DNA of 64,000 bases. It comes from Aphrocallistes beatrix (lineage: Eukaryota > Porifera > Hexactinellida > Sceptrulophora > Aphrocallistidae). This document shows, piece by piece, positions 41,570-53,032 of the stretch. The notes beneath the pieces were generated by a model. That model made no database searches. It saw only the letters and a program-made list of their open reading frames with translations, and had not been told where the DNA came from. Positions within the stretch are counted from its first letter, which is position 1. Every line of letters begins with the position of its first letter. The translations under genes were made by a program, and so were the position numbers. Location of the stretch: the NCBI GenBank assembly GCA_963281255.1, contig OY725506.1, positions 477,001 through 541,000 on the forward strand. Reading direction: 5' to 3'.

Positions 41570-44500
41570 ATGTATCAACGAGTTTCTCTCCTGTTTGTGT
41601 TTCTGCTAACAATTGCCTTACACGCGAAAGTTTTGGAATTGTCGCCGAATGAGAAACACGTGGTAGAGAGGAAATACCCATCCGGAGACGTGGAGGGGAG
41701 TCGAGATGGAATAGTGAGTTGGTGTAGGATATTTTGTATTCGATAAAGTGGCGTTAATGGTAGATTCAGTGTTGAGTCGGGAATATTCCTGATTTATTTG
41801 AAATACCACAGAAAGAGTGAAGTAATTAAACCTACGCATTGTGTATATGTTGTGATGATGTCTGTAGTAGAATATAATAATAAGATACTGACTCAAAAGT
41901 TTGTTATTTTATCTCGAGACAACAGGAAAAGATAGGAAAGGTCTGGTTACAATATCTCCCACCTAGATCCATTACTGTCTATGCATCTAAATTTAGACAT
42001 CGGTAGTGAATCAGTTTAGCTCACAGACACCAAAATACCACACTTTACGTTTTGTCCAGTTCTCTTTTCCTTGTGTGGTACCAACCCTGATCTACTTGTT
42101 CTATTTTAAGCTACTATCCTTGTACAGTCAGGGTCGCTTATTATGAACACCTTGGGGACCAAAAAGTATGTTCATAATAGAGAGATTTCGTATTAAGCGA
42201 ACTCGACCTAATACAAATCCTATGGAACCTGTTGAATTGGGACCAGAGTTTGTTCTCAATAAACGAATGTTCATAATAAGCGAACCTGACTATAATACGT
42301 ATATATGCCTATTTCCATTTTAGGAGCGGGATCGAATTAGGCGGGACATCTCGTCAGAACTGAGTCACACGCACACTACTCTGACAGGAGACGCGCACAA
42401 ATTCGCTGCGATTCATTGGTCAGGCCTGAAAGAGAGTAGCGTCATCTTCATTCACACCTATGACGTATCATCTGCTGACTCAGTAAGTCCTTAGCTAAAC
42501 CTGATTGGCCCAATTCACGAATTATGATTGGTTATTCAATACTGTCATAACTGGACCTTTTTCATCCATTTATGAGATCTTAAAAAATTCAAATCCAACT
42601 GTATAGTCCAGACTGCTATCAATAATCTAGAAATTCTCCCCGAAATTGAGCTAAAATTTCTATAATTTCCCACTACAGGGTTTATTTTAATGGAGTGAGG
42701 GAGTGTTTCCCTAAAATTTCCTCATTCCTCAGTTATAGAGGTATATTTCTATGTGAGTGACAAACTTTATCTCTTACACTCCTACTAACAGATGTATCCC
42801 AACTCATTCTGCTTGTAGGGTTGTACTAATTATTTTCTCAGTAGGTTATTCCACTTATGTCCTACTCCGTTAATGTTAATTCTATCGTGGATACTTGGAA
42901 CAGAATATGCTCTGACTTCAGTTCATACCTAACTTCCGCTCCTATTTATAGCGGATAGAGTCTAGCAGCATCTGGCGGAGTGAGAACTACGGCGCTTCAT
43001 TCACCAATCAAATCTCTCTCTTCGACTCCAACGCGACTATCAGCAGTTTCTCCTACTCAGACGTAGACGTGAAGTCAATCGTTCTCACCGATCTGACCAA
43101 TGGAGTTCTCTATGTAAGCAGGGATGAAGGGGAGACTTATGAACGAGTCGGGACTCAAGTTGGGTTTTCCTGGCTGGACTATTTTCCCGGGAGTAACACG
43201 GTCTTAGCGGCCTACGATAGCTCTGGCAGAACGCTGTGGGGGTCTGTGGACGGAGGAGGCTCCTGGTTCAAGATGAGAGACGGAGTCTACAAGTACGCGT
43301 TCGGAGATACGAGTGAGTTGAAATTGTGGTTAAATATAAAAATATAAAATAAATCCTTACTATTAAAACTCGATTAATGTATATATATACATATATCTGT
43401 AACGAATTGATTGAAGAACTGCCAGGCACAGAAAGCTGATTTTTGGCATGTGGGGGTCTTTTGGCTATGGCTCCACTAAGTTCTGAGCTCAGACGAAAAT
43501 GTCGACTCATCATGGAATTATGACGTCATTGTCACCTTTTTATAATTACAAATTTCAGTTTTTCGACTATAACTCAGCCATTTTAGGTGATAGAAGGTCC
43601 CCAGGTGCCCAAAGGGCGCCTCCGACGGACACAAAGTGTCCGCCAGCCGCGAAGCGCGCTTGTGTTAGTATTATACGGCGTTCAAGATTTAAAAATGGAA
43701 TCGAATTTAAATCTATTTCTATTTTAGGCAACAGTATCTCCATGATGTACGTAATAACTCAAGATCAGCTCCTTTACACCATCGCTATAGACCCGAGCAG
43801 TTCGAAACAACCTAAGCTAACAGACAGTGAACTAGGAGAGATCTCACTCTCTCGCCTGGAGAAAGTTGGAGATTATTTGTTTGTGGAGAAGCAGGTTGAT
43901 ACTGAAGTACAGCTGTGGATTTCACACAAGAAATCTGCATTCCATAGAGGCCATTTCGCAACTGAGGCCTACACCAGCCAGCAAGTGTACCACATTACTT
44001 CAGTGCATGAGAAGCAGATCCTAGTCATACTCACTCGCTGTAAGCTGATCTATTAATAGAACATAATGATACTACAGTAGAACTCGGATAAGACTTCTGG
44101 AAGGAATTATTAGTACGTACTAACCGAGTTTGTAGTACATAGAAATCTATATTATAGATGGATTTTGGGTCAGTAAGTGCGTACTAAACTGAAGTACGTA
44201 TTATCCGAGTACGTACCGAGTTCTACTGTACAATTATCCCAGACATGCACATATGTATGTAATAGTGTAGATCTGAGGATCTGGGATTCAGTATCATAAT
44301 ATATGCGCCTTTTTATATATCGTTTTTTTCTACTTTTTTAAGCTGAGTGCTAAATTGTAGAGAATAGCTGCGAATCCATTGTTTTCTTAATAGTTAAAAC
44401 TTAAAATAAATTGATATTTATAACTCGACGTTAACAGCTTAAACAATAAGAGATTTCTGACTGAATACTATGTATCATTGAATATGAGTAAGCTCAATTA

Positions 44501-47500
44501 TTTATTAATAATCTTAACAACTATTCTCATTCATGCCAACTGTTCCGTTTTTGGCGGGACATCCCGCTTTCATTCTTCTATTGAGCTAATTTTAATCAGT
44601 GTCCCGTTTATATGCGAAATTTCCCATTATGTCCCACTTTTTTGGATTCGTTATATAATATTTTTCTATTTTTATCGTGGCTCAAGTGGACATGAATGTT
44701 TCCATACCAAACCGTTCTATTTATACCTACACCCACAGCTGGTAACGGAGTGCAAGGAGACCTCTTCCTCTCGGATGAGACAGGCACCTTCTACACTCTC
44801 TCCCTGGAAACTGTGGTCACCATCTCATCGGGTGACTTCAGTCTCTCTGACGTGTATGTGGTCAGTGGGATGAATGGGACTTTGGTGGCTAATGTGGTGG
44901 ATGGTGCAGATGTCGTGACAATGATTTCGTATGACAGTGGAGCTGAGTGGTCGAAACTCCCCAGTGCTGCCACTGATTGTTACCCACCCTCTTGCTCCCT
45001 CAACCTCCTCATGTCCATCTCTGCTTACATTAACGGAGTACAGACTGCTCTATTCTCCAAGTGAGTGAGCTACTCTCTACCCACACATGCCTTATGTGTA
45101 TTGTGGTAACTAAGAAGACACGGGTATTCAGTAACTTAATAGCACGAGAAGTTAGCTAACTTTATTTTAATAATTTGTCAGGTCTTCGGCCGTGGGGATA
45201 CTCCTCGCCCAGGGAACAGACGGGACAACTGTTCCGTTTCAGACCGCATCCGCCGGAATAGGCCTCTACGTCAGCAGGGACGGGGGGCAGCAGTGGACCC
45301 GCACGCAGGAGGGAACCTGGCTGGTAACATTCGCAGACTTTGCAGGAGTGATAGCAGCTGTTCCCGACTTCAGATCTCCTCGGGTTACAGAACTCTCCTA
45401 CTCATTCGATGAAGGCGGAACCTGGAATAGCTATACCTTCTCCCAAGACGAGGTAAGCCCTGTGAATACAGTCGACTTAATAGGACCACCGCTTAATCGG
45501 GAAACTTTGGCAGGACCGGAATAGCTCTCACACGTAGAAGCTAATACAAATTATTTTCGGTTAATAGGGTTCTCCGCTTAATCGGGGCAGAATGTCCTCT
45601 GACCGATGTGGTCCTATTAAGTTGACTGTATTTATCATGACATAGATACTATTATGATTTTTCTCGCGGTGTTTAAGAGTATAGCGATTTAATGAATGCA
45701 GTTAATAAGTGTATTCGTGCACAGAAAGTTAAGAGTTGTTTCCGTCTTGAAATGCTCTCTTTTTCTCCATCAAATTCTTCAGACAGCCAATCACAACGTT
45801 AGCTGCCCTCTTTTCCTGCTGGACTTCTCTCTGCCAAGCTCTGAAGTCCTGAATCACTTCGTTGTTCCTCGCTACGTATCCTCTCCAGGCGGACTGTATT
45901 ATCACGGCCGCTTCGTGGCTTGTCAGTCTAGAAAAGCGAACTTATGAACAGGGGTGTTCTGCTAAAAATAGAAGTGGGGGGGGGGGGGGGGGGGGGGGGC
46001 TCCAATATTAATGGTCAAAACCCTGGTGACCAAGTTTTAACGATATTTAACTGGTTTGGATCAAGAACTAAGTTTGGCGTATAGATTCGTGCATTTCTGC
46101 TTTTTTAGAAAAATAGTTTTTCTTCTTGATTAGAGCTATGTTATAAGAATTATATTGAAATGTGAAGTATATTTAAGTTTAAAAACATTAGATTGATATA
46201 AGTTTCATAAAATTGAGTAAATAATCCCAAAGTAGATCAGGAGAATTATAACTGAATGGAGCCCTAAACACTGCTTATGAGCTATATCGATGGGGAACTA
46301 TCCATAGTACTATAAATAGAACACGCTCTAGATAAAACTTGATTTAATAGATAGTTTTCCCCAAAAATCCTGTTTTCTTTTCCACTCACTCAACCAAGGC
46401 TGGATTCGGTTAACCGGCTAACCGTCGTCAATCACGGTTAACGGTTAAGAAAATCTTGGATCTGTTAGCCGATCTGCTTTATTTTGTAAATATTTAGACT
46501 AATTTCATTGTTTTTCGTTGGAGATTCATGAATATTACTTCTAAAATTTTGATATTACAATATTATTTCTATTTTTCTAACCAAATAATATATGTCGAGA
46601 CCACTGAAAATTGTAAATTTTTCAATATCAGGTTAAATATTAGTCGACAAATCCATATTTATACTAATTAATATTGACATCGGTTTACCGGTTAACCGCC
46701 CTGGAGGAAACCAAAATAACCGAGCCCGAATATCGGTTAACCAACCCCAGCCCTGACCCAACTTACCGAGCAGACAATGGTAATTCCTTCCTAGGCGTTT
46801 CTTTCCATATTTTCTGTACGAACGGAATGTCCCAAAGAGCTTCCAGGCTACCTCTCTCTAGCGCGAACTCAGGGTTGTGCTTGTAGAGGTAGAGCACAAT
46901 GAAGTCCAGCGGGTTGAACACTTCCTGGTAGGGAGAGTGAAGAGCTGCGGTTAGCATCTTCTCCATCGCCTCTTCCACCAGGGCAGTTACGCCGGAAGAG
47001 GCCAGGTACTCACTGGCACCTTGTTTCCCAGGAGCTCTACTCGCCATCCTCTCTAGCTCACAGCTGTGTATATATACTGATATTATTAGAAATATTTCAA
47101 CAGTAATTTAGGGATTTAGAGGGGAAGATCTTGGTGTAAAATTTCACCACGATTTCTAGGAGTTACACCAGGATTCATATTTTTGGTAGTAAAGTTGATA
47201 TTTTTCGATGTCTCAACCTTGAAAAAATTGTCGAATTTAAGAATCGTAATAAACCCTAGAGGGTGACTTAGGGACACAAACTCTCCACAGTATGGAAGTA
47301 TGGCAAATATTTCAAAATAAAGTGGCATCCAATAAACAATTGAGGAATGACGTAGCATTTCTACTATCAAAGATAGTTGATAATTGTGTCAGGTATAATA
47401 GGTCTGTTTCTTCTCAGGTGACTATCGGCGGACTTCTTACAGAACCAGGAGAAGCTACTCTGGTGGATATACTGTTCGCTTATGACGGCCAGAACAGGAA

Positions 47501-50500
47501 CTCAGAGTGGGAGATAGTAACGGTGAATTATTCCAACATTCTCTCCACTCCCTGTCAACAATCTGACTACGAGGATTGGTCCCCGTACAATGCTAGAGTC
47601 GGGAGGGACTGTCTGTTAGGTAGGTTGGAGTGTCCGGTTTTAACCCTGGATGGCTTAGGGGCTTTTCTATTTATAGTAATAAACCCCAATTTTATGGCTT
47701 CCCCGCCCAAAATGGCTTCAACCGGAAATGACGCGACACATTCCAGGGCAACGGATGTTATAAACTTAAAACCCACCAATGACATGGGATTCATCCTATT
47801 TATAGCTTAGACCCCGCATTTCCAAGGTTTCCCCGCCCAAAAAAAGCTTAAACCGGAAATGAGTTAGCAAAATCCATAGTCCATTAATTGAGTATTGAAC
47901 ATTCAGAATCGATGCACCGCTCTTCTAGGAAGTTTTTGATAAACTAATTTAACGAAATCTTTTCAAAAGTTGCGGTTTCGGAATGAGAAACAGATCTAGA
48001 ATAGAATTCTATCCCAAAATAAGAAATTCGATCTCTACACCAATTGCGCATACCTTACCTTCCTCATTGTCACCACTTGGCTCTTGTCCAATCCATGAAT
48101 GTATTTGATCCCTAGTCTTTATTTAATGAGGAATGAGTGGGGTACTGTCATGATCTTGGTTTAGTAATACCATTGGACAGTTCACACTTGTTAGAATATT
48201 ATACCTAATACGAAGGAATAGCATTATGTAATACATTCCGTTTAAAATCCTTTAAAATGAGTGAGACATATCCATGGTTTGCTATTAAACATCCATTTAT
48301 TAACTGTAACTTCTACCACAATTGTATTGTATAATGAGAATCGGTACGTATAGGATCAACTGTCACTTGGCAGAGAAAGAAACCTAGCCAACTCTGCTAC
48401 AACGGTCCTAGCTTCAACCGCATAGTCAAGACTTCCATCTGTCAGTGCGCGATAGAGGATTATGAGTGTGACTGGGGCTATAAACATCCGAGAATAGACA
48501 GCCAATCATGTCTGTTAGACTCGAAGCAACCTTTCAACAGATATGCACAAGAATGCTCGGAAGGAGTGGCTAACTTTAGCTACACGCAAGGATTCAGGAA
48601 GATTGCAGGAGATGTGTGTGTCGATGGAGAGTCGAGTTTGTATGAGCCTATAGTCAAGCCGTGCACTGAAACGAAAGACTTCACCTTCTCTACTGACCTG
48701 AAGGATTCTTATGTTGAAATTGGACAAACGGTTACTTTCACTGTAAGTTGAAAGTTGGCGCATTAAAATGCATGAAAGGGATTATCTAAGGGAAAACTTG
48801 GAATATTACCTAATTTATCCTATAATAGTATAATGTTATTTATCGATTTAGCCGTATGAAAATTTATGGTTTTGAGATTAGGAGTGTCTCTCTGGAGGAC
48901 TATATAATGTCCTGCATACATGCAAACCGTATTTGGCGGTACATCCTGCCTTTTTCACTCTCCTATTGAGCTAATGTTAGCGAGTGTCCCGTTTTTTCAT
49001 GAAATTTCCCTATAAGATTCATGTATAATACTTTTCTTTTGCGTCCCGCTATGTCCCTCGAAATTCACCATCACGTCCCACTTTTATAACGGTCCAAGTT
49101 GGTATGTATGATTCACATCTAAAAGTCGTTTGCCTAGATTCCTAACATTTCATTTGTCTAATATACACCATAGATACCTGAAAATAAAACGTTCTTTCGT
49201 TGTCGATATTTAATAGCTCAGGGTGTAACTCAGCTTAATCACGGTGTAACCACCGAAAAAATATTAACCAAATATTGCCCACGCTGCAGCGGCCGACCCA
49301 AATCGTGGTGTAACTCAAAAATTCGTTGTGTAATTTTTACACCATGATCGCCCTTAAAAAACCCTGTTAAATAGCTATATCTTGTTTAGTTGCAAGTTGC
49401 CAATGGAATATCTTATGAGAGTTACTACTGGGAGTTTGGGGATATGCACGAGGGGGATTTCCCTGGACTTTCAGTCAATCATTCCTACTCAGTCGCCGGT
49501 AGACAGAATGTGACTGTCTTCAGTCCCGATCGTAGATATTCTGAGAGTGAATATATTATTGCTGTCAATCTCATACACGATGCAATATTCTCTTACTCGT
49601 ACGGAATACAGGTAAGTAATTTGTTTTGTTTACTTCACACGTGATTAGAATATATGTTCAGTTCTTTCGAATCAACATCTGTTTACTAAACATTTTACAC
49701 AACTGTTGATTCAACACACATAGATTTAACTGAACAAATCCATGGTATGTGTAGTAGAATAAGTTACTCGAATTCAAAGGTAATTTCTATACTTAGGTTG
49801 GAGCTAATACAGTTTTCAACGCATTCCTGCTAACAGAATCCAATGCCGTGGTGGACAATGAAGACGATTCTCCTATGTTTTTCGGCTACAGTCATTTCTC
49901 CGTGTGGTACAATGACACGGGGTTTGTTAGAGCCAGCGACGAGTTGACTCAACAATTCATTTTCGAACACATTTTTCTTTCTCCTGGCAAATTCTCCATG
50001 AAAGTCAAAGTTTCAGGTATTGATAAATCTCAAATTTAATGTTATCGTTGGCAAGTGTATGTTCTGAACCATAAATTGCCTAGAAACATAATTCTGGTTT
50101 GTCTATTATCCGAGAAATATTTTGTAATTTGACTTATAATGTGTGTTTACCGAAAAGGCTGCATATGCAGGAGATGTGGAGATTGCTTTATTGTGGTTGG
50201 ATCAAAGCATTTTTGCAATGTCACCAATTATGCATAACTTAACAGGGCTACAAGATATTTTTTTGCTATCGAAACGAATTGCAGTTTGTTTACAAAATTG
50301 AATAATTCACTAACACGTGTTCTGGCCTGGTATCTTACAGTGGCCTGTAAATGCTATCAAAATGTTGTTTATAACCAATCATTCTCAGAACGAGATTGCA
50401 TTCCAAGATAATATTTGCATTTGCATAACTTACCTCAACTCGAATAAATAAAATTTTATTCTAAGCGGAAAGAAAAATACTTTAGAACCCTCTTTGGTTG

Positions 50501-51281
50501 GTAGGGAGAGTATTCGAGTATACATGGCATGTGGAATTCCTAGAATCTCAATATATGATCAACTTCCTCTGTTTCGTATGAATAAATACTTTATATTTTA
50601 GGTCCTTTGAACAGTATTACAGAGGAATTTCAAATCACAGTGTATGAGAAGGTGTTTGTTTTGGAGTTGAATTTCTCACAAATATTCAACATTAGTGAAC
50701 CCCAGTCCCCCAAACTCTGGCTCGCTCAAGTAGCCGTAGTTCTAACAGACAAGCTTAACGAACTTAAAATCATTTCCTCGAATCCTGAGATTAACATTCA
50801 ACCCAACTCTAACATTGTCTACGTCACTCTCAATGCTAGCGACTCTACCGTAGACTTCAATGCTTTATTGCACACGATTCAAACTAACATTGACCAAGGC
50901 CTAATTGCAATTAGTCTGGCTAAATTTCACGCAAGCGTAATTTCAGTGCGTGACGTCACAGATTTGATAGGGGTAGAAGTTAATGATACTTCTGGGGCGT
51001 ACATAGGCGCTATTGTATTCTTGGTTCTAATAATACTATCACTAGCATTCCTTCTCACACTCTCCGTTGTCATAATCGCGTTGATGACGAAACTATGTAA
51101 GCAAACTAACACACAGTCAAGACAGGGACCGAATAACCGTGTGTATATGCACCTACAGGACAATAGCGGTGAGATGGAACCTTTAGCTGTCGAATCAGAT
51201 GACGACCATCTCCTACCAGCTGGTCCAGATCCAGAGCTAAGGAGTGAAGGACAGCAGTCCGACCCTCCAGTTGAAACCTAG
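41570..51281 (+). CDS. SorCS/sortilin-like VPS10-domain receptor, 11 exons, 1093 residues
   Basis: Type I sorting receptor that moves ligands between Golgi, surface and endosomes. Exons: 41570-41713, 42324-42482, 42952-43312, 43728-44039, 44739-45060, 45182-45452, 47418-47619, 48354-48742, 49390-49611, 49797-50016, 50602-51281; total 3282 nt, all phases consistent. Signal peptide (LLFVFLLTIALHA); VPS10 propeller with Asp-boxes (SRDEGETY, SVDGGGSW, SYDSGAEW, SRDGGQQW, SFDEGGTW); Cys-rich module starting VTVNYSNILSTPC through exon 8; PKD repeat in exon 9 (YYWEFGD ... NHSYSVAG) and a second-like one in exon 10; membrane helix at about 1001-1029; cytosolic tail with YMHL and DDHLL sorting motifs. 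The PKD plus juxtamembrane domain make it SorCS-like rather than sortilin. No furin RxxR pro-site confirmed. Confidence 0.9.
41714..42951 (+). other. SorCS introns 1 and 2
   Basis: Intron 1 (41714-42323) contains a MITE at 42125-42292. Intron 2 (42483-42951) is AT-rich with nothing recognised. Exon 2 lies between them. Confidence 0.6.
42125..42292. mobile_element. TA-flanked MITE (GTCGCTTATTATGAAC family)
   Basis: CAGTCAGGGTCGCTTATTAT at the left and ATAATAAGCGAACCTGACTA at the right, flanked by TA. In SorCS intron 1. Confidence 0.8.
43347..43690 (-). mobile_element. GC-rich dispersed repeat, inverted copy, in SorCS intron 3
   Basis: Reverse orientation of the unit at 31513-32170 and 61129-61690: begins ATCCTTACTATTAAAACTCG, passes through CGTAACGAATTGATTGAAG and GTCGACTCATCATGG, and ends AAGCGCGCTTGTG. 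It fills most of the intron 43313-43727. Confidence 0.75.
44075..44228. mobile_element. Tigger/pogo-like MITE in SorCS intron 4
   Basis: CAGTAGAACTCGGATAAGAC at the left and CCGAGTTCTACTG at the right, flanked by TA. Same family as 1925-2079. Confidence 0.8.
44532..44694. mobile_element. MITE of the CATGC/CGGGACA family in SorCS intron 4
   Basis: CATGCCAACTGTTCCG ... CTCAAGTGGACATG with internal GGCGGGACATCCCGC. Relative of 19596-19809. Confidence 0.6.
45469..45628. mobile_element. Tigger/pogo-like MITE in SorCS intron 6
   Basis: CAGTCGACTTAATAGGACC at the left and TCCTATTAAGTTGACTG at the right, flanked by TA. It starts only about 16 bp after the exon 6 donor. Confidence 0.75.
45729..47047 (-). 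CDS. IQCK: IQCK-like IQ-motif protein, nested antisense in SorCS intron 6
   Basis: Two exons: 47047-46767 and 45927-45729, donor GTAAGT and acceptor CTAG, phase consistent, 159 residues. Exon 1: SEYLASSGVTALVEEAMEKM, NPLDFIVLYLYKHNP, WDIPFVQKIWKE; exon 2: EAAVIIQSAWRGYVARNNEV, an IQ calmodulin-binding motif, then IQDFRAWQREVQQEK. The order and spacing match the C-terminal half of human IQCK (YLETF..., LTEWLYNQNP, SIPFVEERL, AALYIQSFWRA, IQELRQWQKKL). The human N-terminal half is missing here, so this is a shorter form or an unseen upstream exon exists. The intron 45928-46766 holds two repeats, including a long G run. Cilia-related role is known for few family members; function here is inferred. 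Confidence 0.8.
45953..46270. repeat. Dispersed repeat with about 24-bp poly-G tract
   Basis: Shares GTTCTGCTAAAAATAGAAGT and the following 300 bp with 40215-40545; here the G run is expanded to more than 20. Lies in the IQCK-like intron. Confidence 0.75.
46400..46760. mobile_element. GGTTAACC-type inverted-repeat element
   Basis: GGCTGGATTCGGTTAACCGG near the left and GGTTAACCAACCCCAGCC near the right are inverted relatives. The interior is AT-rich and non-coding. Resembles the hAT-like element at 7456-8178 in end structure, but no clean target duplication was found. Confidence 0.5.
47620..48353. other. SorCS intron 7 with dispersed repeat
   Basis: Two diverged copies of TTTCCCCGCCCAAAA...CCGGAAATGA-type sequence at about 47640-47870, a family also present at 55318-55622. 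The remainder is unrecognised. Confidence 0.6.
48743..49389. other. SorCS intron 8 with MITE
   Basis: 48840-48910 resembles the flank of the palindrome at 16480-16560. 48919-49107 is a CATGC/CGGGACA-family MITE. 49200-49370 has repeated GGTGTAAC motifs of unknown origin. Confidence 0.55.
50017..50601. other. SorCS intron 10
   Basis: AT-rich, no frame, repeat or transposon end recognised. Confidence 0.5.
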
Positions 51282-51450
51282 GATGTGCCTATTACTTTCA
51301 GTGATTATGATTTCTAATACTTTTCCCTCCCTTTCATTTGATGTTATAAAAATACAATGAATTGTATGCTGGTGTTATAAAGGATTGTTATTTCGGTAAA
51401 ATATTTTTACAAACAATGTATTTAAGGGATATAATCATTAAGAGTCTTGC

Positions 51451-52014
51451 TTAGTCTTTCGCATCCATTTTTAGAGCTCTTTGGGAATGAAATTTCACTT
51501 TCATTTCAAGATTTATTTTCTGATTCACGAGTTCGCGACACCATGGGAGGTCTTCCGTCCACACTTCAGTGTTCCCCGGGTCTAAGTGTAAGCACTTTTC
51601 AAAGTTTTTCAGAGCTAATTCCACTTCTCCTTTCCCTAGCTGTGCTCTTCCAAGGGTCTGGTACGCCGTACTCCACAGAGGAGATAGTCTCACACTCGTG
51701 TGAGCAGCTCTAATGGCAGGGAAAACCTGATTCATGGATAATAGAACCTGAGCTTTCATCTCGAAGATGGAACTGTCGCTTGAAGAAAGTAGAGTTGCTT
51801 CATCGAAGCTTTTTAACGCTGATTCCATATTCCCAATTTCTGCTTGTAAAATCCCTTCTTTTTTATGTTTTTCTATCAATTCAGAATTGTCGTTTGTATT
51901 TCTCGGTCGTTTAGGTTTGGATTCTTCTTCTGAAGAGGAAGAGTCACTCTCTCTGAAAACTGTTGAAATATTCTCCTTTTTGTAATGGGATTTATCTCCA
52001 AGAGAGAATTTCAT
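51451..52014 (-). CDS. TTC33: TTC33-like tetratricopeptide repeat protein
   Basis: 187 residues, single exon. After a Ser/Glu-rich stretch (SDSSSSEEE) and a basic KPKRPR likely nuclear signal come three TPR-type helical pairs at about 45-147: KKEGILQAEIGNMESALKSF, IFEMKAQVLLSMNQVFPAIR, TAYQTLGRAQLGKGEVELAL. Human TTC33 has YEMKSQVLMSLHEMFPAVHAA, WQTLGRAQLGLGE and EIWKEDLSWAR at the same places (here EVWTEDLPWCR). The human C-terminal third is missing, so this is a short form. The TPR fold binds peptides; the specific role of TTC33 is poorly known. It runs tail-to-tail with the SorCS-like gene, 169 bp apart. Confidence 0.88.
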   Translation of the reverse strand: MKFSLGDKSHYKKENISTVFRESDSSSSEEESKPKRPRNTNDNSELIEKHKKEGILQAEIGNMESALKSFDEATLLSSSDSSIFEMKAQVLLSMNQVFPAIRAAHTSVRLSPLWSTAYQTLGRAQLGKGEVELALKNFEKCLHLDPGNTEVWTEDLPWCRELVNQKINLEMKVKFHSQRALKMDAKD

Positions 52015-53032
52015 TCGTAAATATAATAAATTTTGTCTTTAGCTGAGAAGGACAAATAGTTAATGATGACTAGTGTTACATAAATCAAATTTAATTATTC
52101 AATTTAACTATTCAAAATAAAATGGATCATTGTTAAGATGAGCTAAGAAAATGCGTGTGCTCATAATTTAATAGTAAAAATGATAATTTATGCAAATCCT
52201 TGTGGTGTGCTATGAATAATCAGATTAGAGTGTAACCAGACTGGCGAGTGGTTGGAGATAAGTGGAATTATTATTCAGACAACACTTAGGATCTCTCCAA
52301 ACACAGACATCTCCCAACGTGCATCATGGAGTCTGTTGAAGGGATGTCCATGATTATATTACAGAGAAATCATCCTAGGAGAAGAGATGTTTTATGGCAT
52401 GGACGGCGTATTTCGCCTGTCTTCTCGTTCCTGGAAAATCTCTTGGAATTGCACCATCATATATTCCTTAAATGGTAGAGATGCTAGAAATGAACGTATT
52501 ACGAAACAGTTATAGCTGTATAATATCAAAATAAGTAAATGAGATCTCAACTGCTAATACGGCATTCAATTATGTTGATTTCAAATTTCAGAAAGTTCTT
52601 GTATAAATATTCCATGATGCATATATCACTATTCCCACCCGTCTACGTATTGTATACAACATAGTTGAGTTCAATATTTGTGCATACAACAAAATTCAAA
52701 GTTCAGTTCTTATCAATCCTAAATCATCCTAAAAACAACATACAATAATTGTATTATCATCTAATGTTGTTGAGTCTCTAAGTTGGACAACAGGATCTTA
52801 AATTCTGCAATTATAAAGTGCAAATGGAGTGCAACCACTAATCAGTACACTATTAATGAAGTGGAAGACAATGTTGTTGTAGAATATAGGAGTAGAGCTT
52901 GTTTTTAAATAATGTTGATTCAGTCAGTGTTAAATAGATGCAGATCAGTGTAATTTATTAAATTTTATATAAACAAGTTTAAAACACTATAAACACAAAT
53001 CTTCTTTAAACGCAACTCTGAATTCGATCAAA
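52015..53032. promoter_or_regulatory. Divergent intergenic region between TTC33 and RING/B-box protein 1
   Basis: About 1 kb between two outward-facing start codons. A TTTATATAAAC box at about 52963-52973 lies 60 bp before the ATG of the plus-strand gene. No TATA box was clear on the TTC33 side. No gene or repeat recognised. Confidence 0.5.

Noticed and set aside
45696-45947. 83-codon plus-strand frame that could be a SorCS exon
   Set aside because: SorCS exon 6 joins exon 7 (47418) in phase and homology; the frame is antisense to the IQ-motif exon of the IQCK-like gene.
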